A stretch of 64,000 nucleotides of DNA from NCBI RefSeq assembly GCF_029076845.1, contig NZ_JARESE010000028.1, positions 1 to 64,000 on the forward strand, in the 5' to 3' direction. Of this stretch, positions 50,484-61,963 are shown piece after piece (the stretch's first letter is position 1; each line of letters starts with the position of its first letter). The notes beneath the pieces are model-generated. The model worked only from the letters and a program-made list of their open reading frames with translations. It was not told the DNA's origin and made no database searches. The position numbers were made by a program, and so were the translations under genes. The stretch is from Novosphingobium album (ex Liu et al. 2023) (GTDB taxonomy: Bacteria > Pseudomonadota > Alphaproteobacteria > Sphingomonadales > Sphingomonadaceae).

Positions 50484-52769
50484 TCAGAACTTGTTGTCGC
50501 GCGGGAAGCCTTGCGGCGGCAGGCGACCGGCGGCGCCGCGCGCGACTTTCCACAGCAGCAGGTCCTTCTCGGTGCGGGTGCGGCCGGTATCGCCGCCCAT
50601 CGCCCACGACAGACCATCTTCCAGCTTGAGCGTCACCGCATCCGACAGCCCGCCGTCGCGATAACGCTGCAAGGTCACGCCCTGCCCCTTGGCGAGCACC
50701 GGCAATTCCTCGAGATTGAAGATCACCAGCTTGCGATTGTCGCCGACCACGGCGACGTGATCGTGCTCGGACGGGATCTCGCGCACCACGGCGAGCTTTA
50801 CCCCCGGCTTGGTGCTCATCACCGCCTTGCCCTTGCGGGTTTCGGCCAGCAGTTCATCGGCCTCTGCGGCAAAACCGCGCCCGATGTTCGATGCCAGCAG
50901 CAATTGCGCCTTGGGGCGATAGACCAGCACCGCCACGATCTGCGCGTCGGCATCGATGTCTACCATCGTGCGGATCGGCTCGCCAAAGCCGCGCGCGCCG
51001 GGCAGCTTGTCGGCGCCCAGCGTATAGAATCGCCCGTTGTCGAGCGCGATCAGCAGCTTGTCGGTGGTCTGCGCGTGAAAGGCGAAAGCCGGGCCATCGC
51101 CTTCCTTGAACTTGAAATCGCCATCCAGCGGCACATGTCCCCTGGCGCCGCGAATCCAGCTTTTGGCGGAGAGGATCACCGTCACCGGCTCCTTCTCGAT
51201 CATCGCGTCCATGCTGAATTCGACCGTGGGCGCGGCTTGCGCGATCGTCGTGCGGCGGCGACCGAGCGGCGTGTCCTCGGCATAGTCCTTGCGCAGATTG
51301 GCCAGATCGCGCTTCAGCCGCGTGCGCTGGCGGGCCGGACTGTCGAGCAGCGCCTGCAACTCGCCCTGCTCCTTCAGCAAGTCCTCGCGCTCCTGCCGCA
51401 GCTCCATTTCCTCCAGCTTGCGCAAAGAGCGCAGCCGCATGTTGAGGATCGCCTCGGCCTGCCGGTCGGTCAGGTTGAACTCAGCCATCATCACCGGCTT
51501 GGGCTCATCCTCGGTGCGGATGATCTCGATGATCCGGTCGAGGTTGAGGTAGGCGACGATATAGCCTTCGACCAGTTCGAGCCGCGCGGCGATCTTGTCG
51601 AGCCGGTGCCGGGTGCGGCGCAGCATGATGTCGATCTGCGACTTGATCCATTCCTGCAGCAGCAGCTTCAGCCCCAGCACGCCGGGCGTCCGGCTCGCAT
51701 CGAGGACATTGAGGTTGAGCGTGAAACGGCTTTCCAGGTCGGTCAGCCGATAGAGGCTTTCCTTCAGCAGTTCGGGATCGACATTGCGGCTCTTGGGCAC
51801 GAGCACGAGGCGGATTTCCTCGTCGCTCTCGTCGCGCACGTCTTCCAGGATCGGCAGCTTGCGATCGGCGATCAGCCCGGCAATCTGCTCGATCAGCTTG
51901 CCCTTGGGCAGCATGTAGGGGATTTCGGACACGACCAGCTGCCACTGCCCGCCGCCCAGCTTTTCGATGCCGGTCTCTTCCCAGCCATCGCCGACCCGCC
52001 CGGTGGAAAAGCGCGCGCGCATACGGAACGCGCCCTTGCCGGTCTCGTAAGCGGCCGAGATCGCCTCGGGGCTGTCCACCACCAGCCCGCCCGTGGCGAA
52101 ATCGGGGCCGTGGAACACCTGCATCAGCTCGGCGTGCTCGGCATGCGGATTGTCGATCAGCATCAGCGAGGCGTCGATCACTTCGGCGACGTTGTGGCTG
52201 GGGATCGAGGTGGCCATGCCGACGGCGATGCCGGTCGCGCCGTTGGCCAGCAGATTGGGGAACAGGCCGGGGAAGATCTCGGGTTCTTCCTCCTCGCCGT
52301 TGTAGGTCGGGTGGAATTCCACCGTGCCCTCGTCCAGCCCGGACATGAGCTGGATCGCCGTCCTCGTCAGGCGCGCTTCGGTGTAACGATAGGCGGCGGC
52401 GTTATCGCCATCGATATTGCCGAAGTTGCCTTGCCCCTGCACCAGCGGATAGCGCAGCGAAAAGCTCTGCGCGAGGCGGACCATCGCGTCATAGACGCTG
52501 GCATCGCCGTGCGGATGGTATTTGCCGATCACGTCGCCGACGACCCGGGCGCTCTTCTTGTAGGCGCTCGCCGGATCGAGCTTCAATTGCCGCATCGCCC
52601 AGAGCAGGCGGCGGTGCACCGGCTTCAGCCCGTCGCGCAGATCGGGCAGCGAGCGCGCGGTGATCGTCGAAAGCGCATAGACGAGGTAGCGCTCGGACAG
52701 CGCCGCATCGAAGGGCGCATCGATGATCGCGTCGAACGGATCGGAATCGTCTTCGGGGGTGATGGCCAT
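50484..52769 (-). CDS. parC: DNA topoisomerase IV subunit A
   Basis: 761 aa type IIA topoisomerase that unlinks sister chromosomes. N-terminal DGLKPVHRRLLWAM, GKYHPHGDASVYDAMVRLAQSF, active-site Tyr in AAYRYTEARLT (about residue 131), tower and coiled coil, and a C-terminal beta-pinwheel lacking the GyrA box QRRGGKG, which favours ParC over GyrA. Convergent with xerC. Confidence 0.95.
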   Translation of the reverse strand: MAITPEDDSDPFDAIIDAPFDAALSERYLVYALSTITARSLPDLRDGLKPVHRRLLWAMRQLKLDPASAYKKSARVVGDVIGKYHPHGDASVYDAMVRLAQSFSLRYPLVQGQGNFGNIDGDNAAAYRYTEARLTRTAIQLMSGLDEGTVEFHPTYNGEEEEPEIFPGLFPNLLANGATGIAVGMATSIPSHNVAEVIDASLMLIDNPHAEHAELMQVFHGPDFATGGLVVDSPEAISAAYETGKGAFRMRARFSTGRVGDGWEETGIEKLGGGQWQLVVSEIPYMLPKGKLIEQIAGLIADRKLPILEDVRDESDEEIRLVLVPKSRNVDPELLKESLYRLTDLESRFTLNLNVLDASRTPGVLGLKLLLQEWIKSQIDIMLRRTRHRLDKIAARLELVEGYIVAYLNLDRIIEIIRTEDEPKPVMMAEFNLTDRQAEAILNMRLRSLRKLEEMELRQEREDLLKEQGELQALLDSPARQRTRLKRDLANLRKDYAEDTPLGRRRTTIAQAAPTVEFSMDAMIEKEPVTVILSAKSWIRGARGHVPLDGDFKFKEGDGPAFAFHAQTTDKLLIALDNGRFYTLGADKLPGARGFGEPIRTMVDIDADAQIVAVLVYRPKAQLLLASNIGRGFAAEADELLAETRKGKAVMSTKPGVKLAVVREIPSEHDHVAVVGDNRKLVIFNLEELPVLAKGQGVTLQRYRDGGLSDAVTLKLEDGLSWAMGGDTGRTRTEKDLLLWKVARGAAGRLPPQGFPRDNKF

Positions 52770-52870
52770 GGCCGGGCCGCCCTAGCAACGCGGCGGCCGG
52801 AGCGGAACGGGCCAGGCCGATCTTTTCCGCCGTTTCATTTCGCGCGCGGGTGGCAAAGGTGGCGCGCGCC

Positions 52871-53211
52871 TCAGCCGATCTGCATGTCGCGCGAAACGCC
52901 GGGGATGCGCACTTCCAGCCCGTCAAGATCGGGAGTCAGCGCGATCTGGCACGACAGGCGGCTGGTGCGGCACACGCCGGCGGCAAGGTCCAGCATGTCC
53001 TCCTCGTCCATCGAGGCCGGGGGCAGCCGATCGAACCAGTCGGCCGCGACGATGACATGGCAGGTGGAACAGGCCATCTGGCCTTCGCAGGTTCCTTCCA
53101 GCGGCATACCGGCGGCCTGCGCAACCTCCAGCAGGCGTTTGCCCGGTTCGGCCTGCGCAGTGACCTTGCTTCCATCGGCGTTAACGAAAACGATGTTCAG
53201 CACGGCAACCA

Positions 53212-53212
<1 letters not shown>
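52871..53212 (-). CDS. 2Fe-2S ferredoxin, adrenodoxin type
   Basis: 113 aa. CEGQMACSTCH plus a distal Cys in VCRTSRLSCQI give the four ligands C-x5-C-x2-C...C of vertebrate-type ferredoxins. The ATG at 53212 overlaps the stop of the upstream cysteine desulfurase (TGATG), so it is probably the electron donor in that Fe-S assembly operon. Confidence 0.93.
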
Positions 53213-54287
<1,075 letters not shown>

Positions 54288-54291
<4 letters not shown>

Positions 54292-55340
54292 GCCGCCGCC
54301 CGCGCCGCGGAGGCAATCGCGCGCCAGCCGTCAAGGAAGCGGACGATGGCCTCCTCGTCCGTCTCGCGGCCGATGCTGACGCGGATCGTTTCGGACGCGG
54401 CCTGTTCATCCAGCCCCATGGCCGCCAGCACATGGCTGGCCCGCAGCGAGCCCGACGAGCAGGCGCTGCCCGCCGAAACCGCGATGCCCATGCCGTCGAA
54501 CCGGATAAGCTGCACCGCCGCCGCCACGCCCGGCATCCGGCAAGCGCCGATCGTCGGGCACCGCCGCGCCGTGGCCGCGATCACCTCGCCGCCCGCCGCG
54601 AGGATGCCGGCTTCGAGCAGCGCGCGCAGCCGCGCCGCCTCGGCCAGCCAGGCGGAGCCCGCTTCCAGCGCGGCCGCCATGCCCAGCACGCCGGGCAGGT
54701 TCTCCGTGCCCGCGCGATAGCCGCGCTCCTGCCCGCCGGTGGGTTCGAGCATGGCCCAGTCGCGCACCAGCAGCGCGCCCACGCCGATCGGCCCGCCGAA
54801 CTTGTGCGCGGCCAGCGCGATCATGTCGGCATCGGGCAAAGCGATCTTGCCTGCCCCTTGCGCGCAGTCGGCCAGCAGCAGTCCGCCCGCGCCGCGCACG
54901 GCCCGCGCAATCGTATCCAGAGGCTGGATCACGCCGGTCTCGCTATTGACCTGCTGCACCGCGACAAGGCCGCCCAGCGCCGTGTCCGCCGGGTCCACCG
55001 CGCCAGTGCGATCCACGCCCAGCCTTGCCGCCTCGCCCGCGTGGCGCAGCACCGCTTCGTGCTCGACGGCGGCAACCGCCATGAGCGGCCGCTGCGATCG
55101 CCCTATGGCCAGCGCCAGCGCCTCGCTCGCGCCCGAAGTGAAGATCACCTCGTCCCGCCAGCCGAGCGCCGCCTTCACCCGATCGCGCGCATCTTCCAGC
55201 GCGGCGCGCGCGGCGCGGCCGGCGCGATGCGGGCTGGAGGGGTTGGCCCAGAGGGCGAATCCATCGGCCATGGCATCGCGCGCCGCGGGCAGCAGCGGCG
55301 TGGTGGCGGCATGATCGAGATAGAGCGTGGCAAGGGTCAT
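54288..55340 (-). CDS. Cysteine desulfurase (first copy)
   Basis: 350 aa. TLYLDHAATTPLLPAARDAM, EHEAVL (His), PLP lysine in LAAHKFGGPIG and catalytic Cys in SAGSACSSGSLRASHVL. Delivers sulfur from cysteine to Fe-S scaffolds. I chose ATG 55340 (MTLATLYLDHA); a start at 55349 is possible. First gene of the operon with the second desulfurase and the ferredoxin. TATATAG near 55374 on the minus strand may be its -10 box. Confidence 0.92.
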
Positions 55341-55468
55341 CGTTTGCACGTTGTTTTAAAAGGCGACGTTTCTATATAGCGAACTCCATCCCTTATCACC
55401 CCCGGCAGCAGGCGACGAGTTTCTCGGGCCCTCAGGCGGCGGGTCTAACGAGCAACAGGTCACACGCA

Positions 55469-56125
55469 ATGCCCGCAGTCATCTTCCCTGGTCCCGAAGG
55501 CCGGCTCGAGGGCCGCTTCCAGCCCGCGTCGCGGCCGCGCGCGCCGGTCGCGATGATCCTTCATCCGCACCCCCAGGCCGGCGGCACGATGAACGATCGC
55601 ATCACGCAGCACCTCTACAAGACGTTCACCAATCGCGGCTTCGCGACGCTGCGCTTCAATTTCCGCGGCGTGGGCCGCAGCCAGGGCAGCTTCGACAACG
55701 GCGTGGGCGAGCTTTCGGACGCCGCCGCCGCGCTCGACTGGGTGCAAACGATCCATCCCGAAGCGACCACAACCTGGATCGCCGGCTACAGCTTCGGCGC
55801 GCTGATCGGAATGCAGTTGCTGATGCGCCGCCCGGAAATCCGGGGCTTCATCTCGGTCGCCCCGCCAGCAAACATGTATGATTTCAGCTTCCTGGCGCCC
55901 TGCCCGGCCTCGGGCATCATCGTCCAGGGCACGGCCGATACGGTGGTGACGCCGAACGCGGTGCAGAAGCTGGTCGACAAGCTGCGCACGCAAAAGCACA
56001 TCACGATCCACCATGACGAGATCCCGCGCGCCAACCACTTCTTCGAGAACGAGATGCCGGACCTGATGCGCTCGGTCGACAACTACCTCGACATGCGCCT
56101 CTCGCCCGATTGCCCGATCAAGTAA
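55469..56125 (+). CDS. Alpha/beta hydrolase (dienelactone-hydrolase-like)
   Basis: 218 aa. ILHPHPQAGGTMND and FNFRGVGRSQGSFDNG at the start and the nucleophile elbow AGYSFGALIG (Ser about residue 109); the catalytic His lies in IPRANHFFEN. Family members of this form are conserved in alphaproteobacteria next to the desulfurase operon. Substrate unknown. Divergent from the desulfurases. Confidence 0.88.
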   Translation: MPAVIFPGPEGRLEGRFQPASRPRAPVAMILHPHPQAGGTMNDRITQHLYKTFTNRGFATLRFNFRGVGRSQGSFDNGVGELSDAAAALDWVQTIHPEATTTWIAGYSFGALIGMQLLMRRPEIRGFISVAPPANMYDFSFLAPCPASGIIVQGTADTVVTPNAVQKLVDKLRTQKHITIHHDEIPRANHFFENEMPDLMRSVDNYLDMRLSPDCPIK

Positions 56126-56130
56126 GCACC

Positions 56131-56166
56131 GGATAAGGCCGCCCGCGAAAGCCGGCGGCCTTATCC
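56131..56166. terminator. Bidirectional hairpin between convergent genes
   Basis: A perfect 13-bp stem (56131-56143 with 56154-56166) with a 10-nt loop, lying between the hydrolase stop and the META-protein stop and overlapping the latter. The stem carries no U-run but its placement between convergent genes suggests termination in both directions. Confidence 0.65.
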
Positions 56167-56568
56167 TTCGCCGGGGCCGCCCTTGCGGCGCAGCTCGGCG
56201 GTATGGCCGTTCGATTTCAACACCATGGTATCGCCCCGGATCGCAAAGCGCGGCGCGGCGACCAGCAGCGCGCCGACGGCCTTTTCCTGACCCCAGACCC
56301 GGCCATCGCAGAACGTCGCGCCTTTTTCGAGCGGCCCGGCGATCAGGCGATCGTTCTCGATCCGCCAGGGTCCGCCCATGCCGTTGCAGCCGACATTGGC
56401 GCCAAGTAGCGCGCCATCGAACACCAGTTGCGCGTCCCGCGCGGCGGGCCGCGCCCCGTCGATCTCGGTAAAGCGCCAGGTGCTGTCGGCAAGGTCGGTC
56501 GCTTCGTGCTGCGCGGTGCAGGCGCCAAGGGCCATGACGGACAGGAGAGCGACACATCCCTGTTTCAT
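56161..56568 (-). CDS. META-domain lipoprotein
   Basis: 135 aa. Lipobox LGAC at residues 14-17, then a HslJ/META-type domain: DSTWRFTEIDGARP, VGCNGMGGPWRI and MVLKSNGHTAELRR. META proteins are small secreted or periplasmic proteins of unknown mechanism (HslJ is linked to novobiocin and heat response). Confidence 0.82.
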   Translation of the reverse strand: MKQGCVALLSVMALGACTAQHEATDLADSTWRFTEIDGARPAARDAQLVFDGALLGANVGCNGMGGPWRIENDRLIAGPLEKGATFCDGRVWGQEKAVGALLVAAPRFAIRGDTMVLKSNGHTAELRRKGGPGEG

Positions 56569-56614
56569 GATGACAAGTATACCAGATGCGCCTTGTTTGC
56601 GGATGAACGGCCGC

Positions 56615-57424
56615 TCAGGTTTTCCCCAGTTGCGCGAGCGCTTCGTAAGCCAGCACCGCCCCGGCGACGGCCGCGTTCAGGCTGTCGGCCCGGCCCAGCA
56701 TCGGGATCGTCACCCTGAGATCGCATTGTGCCTCGTAAGCCTCTGGCAAGCCTTGCGATTCGTTGCCCACCAGCAAGAAGCACGGCGCCGCGTATGGCGC
56801 CGCGCGATAATCCATCGGATCGCGCAACGAGGCGGCAACAAGCTGGCCGGGGCCACTCCGCAGCCAGGCGATGAACTCATCCCAGCGGGCCATGGCCAGC
56901 TTCTGGGTGAAGATCGCGCCCATGCTGGCGCGCACTGCCTCGACCGAGAAGGGATCGGCGCAATCGTCGATCAGGATCAGCCCGCCCGCGCCCACGGCAT
57001 CGCCAGTGCGCAGCATCGTGCCGAGATTGCCCGGATCGCGCAGCGCCTGCGCCACCAGCCAGATCGGCGCAGCGGCGCGATCAAGGCCGGCCAGACGCGT
57101 GTCGAACTCGGCGAAGACACCCGCGACGGCTTGCGGATTGTCCTTGCCGGTGACTTTGGCGAGGATATCCAGATCCATCTCGACCACGTCGCCGCCCGCC
57201 GCCGCCACGGCGTCTTCCAGCGTATCGAGCAGCGGATGCGCCTCACGCCCGGTGGCCATGACCAGGATTTCGGGCAGCACGCCGCATTCGCGTGCGTCGG
57301 TCAGCAGGCGCAGCCCTTCGGCCAGGAACCGCGCTTCGCGCTTGCGGTGCTTCTTGTCGCGCAGCGAGCGGAGGAACTTGACCAGCGGATTGGAAAAGCC
57401 GGTGATGGTGCGGCGTGCCGCCAC
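56615..57424 (-). CDS. SpoU/TrmH-family RNA 2'-O-methyltransferase
   Basis: 269 aa SPOUT fold. NPLVKFLRSLRDKKHRKREARFLAEGLRLL is the N-terminal RNA-binding part; ALRDPGNLGTMLRTGDAVGAGG, FLLVGNESQGLPE and IPMLGRADSLNAAVAGAVLAYE are motifs 1-3 of the knotted SAM site. Target (rRNA G2251-like or tRNA) not determinable. GTG 57424 has GAGGAG upstream and follows HPr at 4 nt. Confidence 0.9.
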   Translation of the reverse strand: MAARRTITGFSNPLVKFLRSLRDKKHRKREARFLAEGLRLLTDARECGVLPEILVMATGREAHPLLDTLEDAVAAAGGDVVEMDLDILAKVTGKDNPQAVAGVFAEFDTRLAGLDRAAAPIWLVAQALRDPGNLGTMLRTGDAVGAGGLILIDDCADPFSVEAVRASMGAIFTQKLAMARWDEFIAWLRSGPGQLVAASLRDPMDYRAAPYAAPCFLLVGNESQGLPEAYEAQCDLRVTIPMLGRADSLNAAVAGAVLAYEALAQLGKT

Positions 57425-57428
57425 GCGC

Positions 57429-57701
57429 TCACTCCTCGCCGAAGCCGTCCCGCACGAGATCGGCCAGCTTGGCCAGCGCCGCGTCCGCGTCATCGCCCGC
57501 GACGCTGATCTCGATGGTGTCACCCTTGGCGGCGCCCAGCATCATCAGGCCCAGGATCGACCCGCCCGCCGCCTCAACCCCGTCCTTGCACACGCGCACC
57601 GCCACGGTTCCGGGCAATTCGCTGACATAGCTGACGAACTTGGCGCTGGCGCGGGCGTGCAACCCGCGCTGGTTCACGATCGTCACCAGTTCGCTGCCCA
57701 T
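57429..57701 (-). CDS. ptsH: Phosphocarrier HPr
   Basis: 90 aa. NQRGLHARASAKFV holds the phosphorylated His; SILGLMMLGAAKGDTI contains the regulatory Ser region phosphorylated by HprK (encoded in the same cluster). Part of the alphaproteobacterial nitrogen-type/regulatory PTS; no sugar EIIC here. Confidence 0.95.
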   Translation of the reverse strand: MGSELVTIVNQRGLHARASAKFVSYVSELPGTVAVRVCKDGVEAAGGSILGLMMLGAAKGDTIEISVAGDDADAALAKLADLVRDGFGEE

Positions 57702-57704
57702 GCC

Positions 57705-58109
57705 TCAGGCTTCCTGCCCGAGATATTCCGAGGCGATCGTGATGTAGTTGCGCCCGGCATCGCGCGCGGCGGCCACCGCCTCGCGCACGCCCATGCAATC
57801 GCGCGCCTTGGCCAGACGGATCAGCATCGGCAGGTTGATGCCGGCGATCACTTCCACCTTGCCCGCCTGCATCAGCGAGATCGCCAGGTTCGATGGCGTG
57901 CCACCGAACAGGTCGGTCAGGATGATGACGCCTTCGCCGCTGTCGACCGCCTTGATCGCGTCGGCAATCTCGCCGCGACGGCGTTCCATGTCGTCATTGG
58001 GGCCGATGCACACCGTCGCCACCGCCTCCTGATCGCCCACGACATGCTCCATGGCATGGACGAATTCCTCGGCGAGGTTGCCGTGGGTGACCAGGATCAT
58101 ACCGATCAT
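57705..58109 (-). CDS. PTS EIIA, mannose-family type
   Basis: 134 aa. IGMILVTHGNLAEEF with the phospho-His in THG, and ILTDLFGGTPSNLA. With HPr and HprK but no EIIB/C it probably acts as a regulator. It is 3 nt upstream of ptsH. Confidence 0.93.
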   Translation of the reverse strand: MIGMILVTHGNLAEEFVHAMEHVVGDQEAVATVCIGPNDDMERRRGEIADAIKAVDSGEGVIILTDLFGGTPSNLAISLMQAGKVEVIAGINLPMLIRLAKARDCMGVREAVAAARDAGRNYITIASEYLGQEA

Positions 58110-58157
58110 GCTGGAAGTAAGCTCCGAAAATCCTGCGACAGCTCCCGGAGCGAATTG

Positions 58158-59177
58158 CTATTTTTCACGGTGGAGACCTCCCTCGGGAAGATCAGCGGCC
58201 CGTGAGCCCAGGTTGCGGTGCAGCAATGTGGGGGAAAATCCCGAATCGCGCAAGGCCGCTGCGATCTGTTCGGCCATGAAAACCGAACGATGGCGCCCGC
58301 CGGTACAGCCAAAAGCGATGTGAACATAAGCCTTTCCCTGCTCCCGATAGCGCGGAAGCAGGAACAGCACGAGATCGCGGATCCGCGTGAAAGCCTCGGC
58401 AAAGGCCGGGTCCGCGCGGATATGCTCACCCACCGGCGCATCCAGCCCGGTGAGCGGACGCAGCACGGGGTTCCAGTGTGGATTGTCGAGAAAGCGCATG
58501 TCGAACACCAGATCGGCCACGGGCGGCATCCCGCGCGAAAAGCCGAAGCTGGAGACGGTGATGGTCAATTCCTCGCCCACCGAAGACGCGAACTTCTCGC
58601 GAATCACCTTCTGCAGATCGTTGGTGGAATATTCGGTGGTGTCGATCAGCATGTCGGCCCAGCGCCGCAGCGGCGCGAGCAACTCGCGCTCGGCCCGGAT
58701 GCCGGTGGCCGCAGGCGTGCCGGCGGCAAGCGGATGGCGCCGCCGCGTCTCGTTATAGCGCCGCTCCAGCTCGCGGCTGGCGCAATCGAGGAACAGCGTG
58801 GTGATCTGCAGGTCGCCGCGTTCGCTAAGCTGCTTCACCCGCTTGATGATGCGGTGCGGATCGAACCCGCGCGTGCGCGAATCGAAGCCGATGGCCAGCG
58901 GGCCGCGCGGCCCGCCATCCTTGGCATCGGGCGTTTCGATCAGCCGATCGAGCAGGCGGACGGGGAAATTGTCGATGATCTCCCAGCCCAGGTCCTCCAG
59001 CACGCGCAGCGCCGTGGTCTTGCCCGCGCCCAGCATCCCGGTGACGAGCAGCAATTGCTGTCGGTCGCCGGCCTCGCCGTCGCCGGCCGCCTTGTCGCCG
59101 ATAGGGCCCGCCTGATCCGATTCCTCTTGCATGAACGCGCTGTTTGCGCCCGCCGCCGGGGAAAGGGAAGAGGGCAT
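58158..59177 (-). CDS. rapZ: RapZ-like RNase adapter / nucleotide-binding protein
   Basis: 339 aa. Walker A VTGMLGAGKTTALRVLEDLGWEIIDNFP, FDSRTRGFD, and the C-terminal CTGGRHRSVFMAEQIA are RapZ/YvcJ motifs. RapZ in E. coli binds GlcN6P and directs sRNA decay; in alphaproteobacteria its role is less known. Start uncertain: ATG at 59207, 59177 or 59132; AAGGGG before 59177 favours it. Confidence 0.9.
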   Translation of the reverse strand: MPSSLSPAAGANSAFMQEESDQAGPIGDKAAGDGEAGDRQQLLLVTGMLGAGKTTALRVLEDLGWEIIDNFPVRLLDRLIETPDAKDGGPRGPLAIGFDSRTRGFDPHRIIKRVKQLSERGDLQITTLFLDCASRELERRYNETRRRHPLAAGTPAATGIRAERELLAPLRRWADMLIDTTEYSTNDLQKVIREKFASSVGEELTITVSSFGFSRGMPPVADLVFDMRFLDNPHWNPVLRPLTGLDAPVGEHIRADPAFAEAFTRIRDLVLFLLPRYREQGKAYVHIAFGCTGGRHRSVFMAEQIAAALRDSGFSPTLLHRNLGSRAADLPEGGLHREK

Positions 59178-59224
59178 ACGGCCCCTTGCCCCCTGCCCCG
59201 TCCCCATGTCCCAGAAGGGACCGT

Positions 59225-59644
59225 TCAGGCGGTCAGGCCATAATGGGCCAGCGCCAGTTCGGCCTTGAGCGGCAGGATGAAGCTGTCCGGGCGAAGGCGG
59301 ATGCGGGGCAGCACGATGTCCGCGATGGTCAGTGGTTCGGGCGCCTCGATGAAGCGCGGCGCGGCCTCATCCAGCAGGATCGCCAGGCACAGCGGCACGG
59401 CATCGGCCACCGGCAGCGGCAGCAGGCCCAGGTTGCGCACCTCGATCAGCCCGCGCGTGTTGGGATGAGGGCCGGCGATCAGGCGGCCGTCGCGCGGTTC
59501 CAGCACCAGTCCGTCATCGCCGATCAGCATCGCGCCGCGATCGACCAGCGCCAGCGCCAGCGCCGACTTGCCCGAGCCCACCGGCCCCTCGATCATCACC
59601 CCGCGCCCGCCGATGGCCACGCCGGTCGCCTGCCGCGCGACCAT
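59225..59644 (-). CDS. hprK: HPr kinase/phosphorylase, short C-terminal form
   Basis: 139 aa. P-loop IEGPVGSGKSALALAL, GDDGLVLEPRDGRL, and NTRGLIEVRNLGL (HPrK signature region). It lacks the N-terminal domain of Firmicute HprK (about 310 aa), the usual alphaproteobacterial form. Start ATG 59644 overlaps the ChvG stop (TGATG). It would phosphorylate HPr on Ser. Confidence 0.92.
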   Translation of the reverse strand: MVARQATGVAIGGRGVMIEGPVGSGKSALALALVDRGAMLIGDDGLVLEPRDGRLIAGPHPNTRGLIEVRNLGLLPLPVADAVPLCLAILLDEAAPRFIEAPEPLTIADIVLPRIRLRPDSFILPLKAELALAHYGLTA

Positions 59645-61209
59645 CAATAAGCCTCCCAGGCGGGCAGCGTGACGACGAGCCGGGCCCCCGGCGCGCCATC
59701 CTTGCGGTCGGTCGCGGTGAGCTGGCCGAAATGCGCATTGATGATAGTGCGCGCGATCGCCAGGCCAAGGCCGCTGTGCTTGCCGAATTCCTCGCTGTCC
59801 GGCCGCAGCGAATGGAATCGCTCGAACACCTTCTCGCGTGCGTCGAGTGCGATCCCCGGCCCGTGATCGGATACCGCCACCGCGACTTGCCCGCCATCGT
59901 GCGACAGCTCGATCTCGATGCCCGCGCCATCGGGCGAGAACGAGACGGCGTTGTCGATCAGGTTGTGGAACACGCGTTCGAGCCGGGGCGGCGAGCCGGC
60001 GACGATCATGTCCTCGCTCCCCTGCCGCGAGACGATCACCCGGCAATCGCCGTTGACCCCGCGCTGGTCGCGCTCGGCGGCCAGCGCCATCACCAGCTTG
60101 AACATGTCCACCGGCTCGAACGTGGCGCGGCTCAGTTCCGCGTCGATCCGGCTGGCGTCGGCGATCTCGGTGACGAGGAAGTCCACCCGGCGCACGTCCT
60201 CCTTGGCGATGCCCAGAAGCTGGCCGCGCACTACCGGATCATCGACCCGCTCGATCGTTTCCAGCGCGCTGCGCAGCGAAGTGAGCGGGTTCTTCAGCTC
60301 GTGCGCGACATCGGCGGCGAAGCTTTCCACCGCGTCCATCCGCTCGCGCAGCGCGCCGGTCATGTCGGAGATGGCGCGGGCGAGCAGGCCGATCTCGTCA
60401 CCGCGCTCGGGCAGGCGCGGGACGACCACTTGCCGGTCGCGCCCCAGCCGCACCCGCACCGCCGCGCGCACCAGGTTGCGCAGCGGCTCGACGATGGTGC
60501 GCGCCAGGAACAGCGAAAGCAGGATCGAGACGATCAGCGCGGTGCCCACGATGATCGCCAGCGTCTGGCGCGCATCGCGCACGTTCTGCGTGATGTCGCG
60601 GGCATTGCGCGTGACCAGCAGCGCCTCGCCCTTCTCGCCCACCGGCGTCGCCGAAGTGATCACCGGCGTGCGATCGGGCGCGTTGCGCTGGCGGATCACG
60701 GTGGTACCGGTGGCGAGCGCTTCGGCGATCTCGGGCCAGGCGGAGGCATCGGGCTTTTCCGGGTCGGCATAGTCGGGGATCGGCGGGGTGCCCAGGGCCA
60801 GGTCCATGCCCTGGTCCAGCCGGCGAGCGGCCTGCTGGTACCAGGGCTCGGTCACGGGATCGAGCAGGGTATAGGAGGGTTCGGCCAGCTCGAAGCTGTC
60901 GGCCACCATCTCGCCGTCCTTGCCATAGAGCCGCAGCCGCAACTCCAGCCCGGTGCCGATCTGGACCATGAGATCGCGCCGCTTCTTGCGCGTCAGCTTG
61001 TCGAGCGCGTGCGCGGTGATCTCGCCTTCGGACACGGCCAGGCGGAACCGCTCGGCCAGCAGTTCCTTGCGATAGCTGTCGATGTAGAACAGGCTGCCGG
61101 CCAGGAGCGCGAGCGCGATGATGTTGACCGCCAGGATACGGGTGGTGAGCGAAACGCGCCAGGGCCACCCATACTCATCGGCGGGCAGGCCGGCAGGCAG
61201 TTCATCCAT
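59644..61209 (-). CDS. chvG: Sensor histidine kinase ChvG
   Basis: 521 aa. TM1 near residues 20-45 ([19 protein letters not shown]), a periplasmic sensor domain to about 225, TM2 ([21 protein letters not shown]), HAMP, then H-box [12 protein letters not shown] with the phospho-His, N box NLIDNAVSF and G boxes [15 protein letters not shown]. ChvG/ExoS senses acid or envelope cues in alphaproteobacteria. ATG 61209 overlaps the chvI stop by 8 nt. Confidence 0.94.
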   Translation of the reverse strand: MDELPAGLPADEYGWPWRVSLTTRILAVNIIALALLAGSLFYIDSYRKELLAERFRLAVSEGEITAHALDKLTRKKRRDLMVQIGTGLELRLRLYGKDGEMVADSFELAEPSYTLLDPVTEPWYQQAARRLDQGMDLALGTPPIPDYADPEKPDASAWPEIAEALATGTTVIRQRNAPDRTPVITSATPVGEKGEALLVTRNARDITQNVRDARQTLAIIVGTALIVSILLSLFLARTIVEPLRNLVRAAVRVRLGRDRQVVVPRLPERGDEIGLLARAISDMTGALRERMDAVESFAADVAHELKNPLTSLRSALETIERVDDPVVRGQLLGIAKEDVRRVDFLVTEIADASRIDAELSRATFEPVDMFKLVMALAAERDQRGVNGDCRVIVSRQGSEDMIVAGSPPRLERVFHNLIDNAVSFSPDGAGIEIELSHDGGQVAVAVSDHGPGIALDAREKVFERFHSLRPDSEEFGKHSGLGLAIARTIINAHFGQLTATDRKDGAPGARLVVTLPAWEAY

Positions 61210-61963
61210 CGGCAAAGCAATAGCCCGCGCCGTAAAGCGTATCGATGGCGGAAAATTCGGGATCGAGCGCGCGAAACTTGCGGCGCAGGCGCTTGATGTG
61301 GCTGTCGATCGTGCGATCGTCGACGAAGATGTCCTCGCTATAGGCCGCGTCCATCAACTGGTTGCGGCTCTTCACCACGCCGGGGCGAATCGCCATGGCT
61401 TCGAGGATGAGGAATTCGGTGACGGTGAGCGAGACCGGCTCGCCGTTCCAGGTGACGCGGTGGCGCGCGGGATCGAGCGCCAGCCGGCCGCGCACGATCG
61501 GCTCGGGCAGGCCCTCGGGCACCGCCTCGTCGGGCTCGGCGCGCACCAGTTCGGTCCGCCGCAGGATAGCGCGGATGCGCGCGATCAGCAGCCGCTGGCT
61601 GAACGGCTTGGTGATATAGTCGTCCGCGCCGAGCGCGAGGCCCAGCGCCTCGTCCGGCTCCTCGTCCTTGGAGGTCAGGAAGATCACCGGCAGGCTCGAT
61701 TGCTCGCGCAGCAATTGCAGCAGGCGCAGCCCGTCCATGCGCGGCATCTTGATATCGAAGATCGCCAGATCCGGCGGATTTTCCAGCAACGCGCGCAGCG
61801 CCGCCTCGCCATCGGTATAGACCCGCGTAGCGAAACCTTCGGCCTGCAGCCCGATCGAGACGGTGGTCAGGATATGGCGATCATCATCGACCAGGGCGAT
61901 GCATTGCCGCCTGCCGGAACCGGACGCGGGATCGGCGTCGGGACGGATGGGCGCTTCGGCCAT
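61202..61963 (-). CDS. chvI: Response regulator ChvI
   Basis: 253 aa OmpR-type. Receiver with [11 protein letters not shown] and phospho-Asp in [14 protein letters not shown] in LTSKDEEP; winged-helix C-terminus with [18 protein letters not shown] and YGAGYCF. Controls cell-envelope and metabolism genes with ChvG. Divergent from pckA, a known linkage in rhizobia. Confidence 0.95.
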   Translation of the reverse strand: MAEAPIRPDADPASGSGRRQCIALVDDDRHILTTVSIGLQAEGFATRVYTDGEAALRALLENPPDLAIFDIKMPRMDGLRLLQLLREQSSLPVIFLTSKDEEPDEALGLALGADDYITKPFSQRLLIARIRAILRRTELVRAEPDEAVPEGLPEPIVRGRLALDPARHRVTWNGEPVSLTVTEFLILEAMAIRPGVVKSRNQLMDAAYSEDIFVDDRTIDSHIKRLRRKFRALDPEFSAIDTLYGAGYCFADG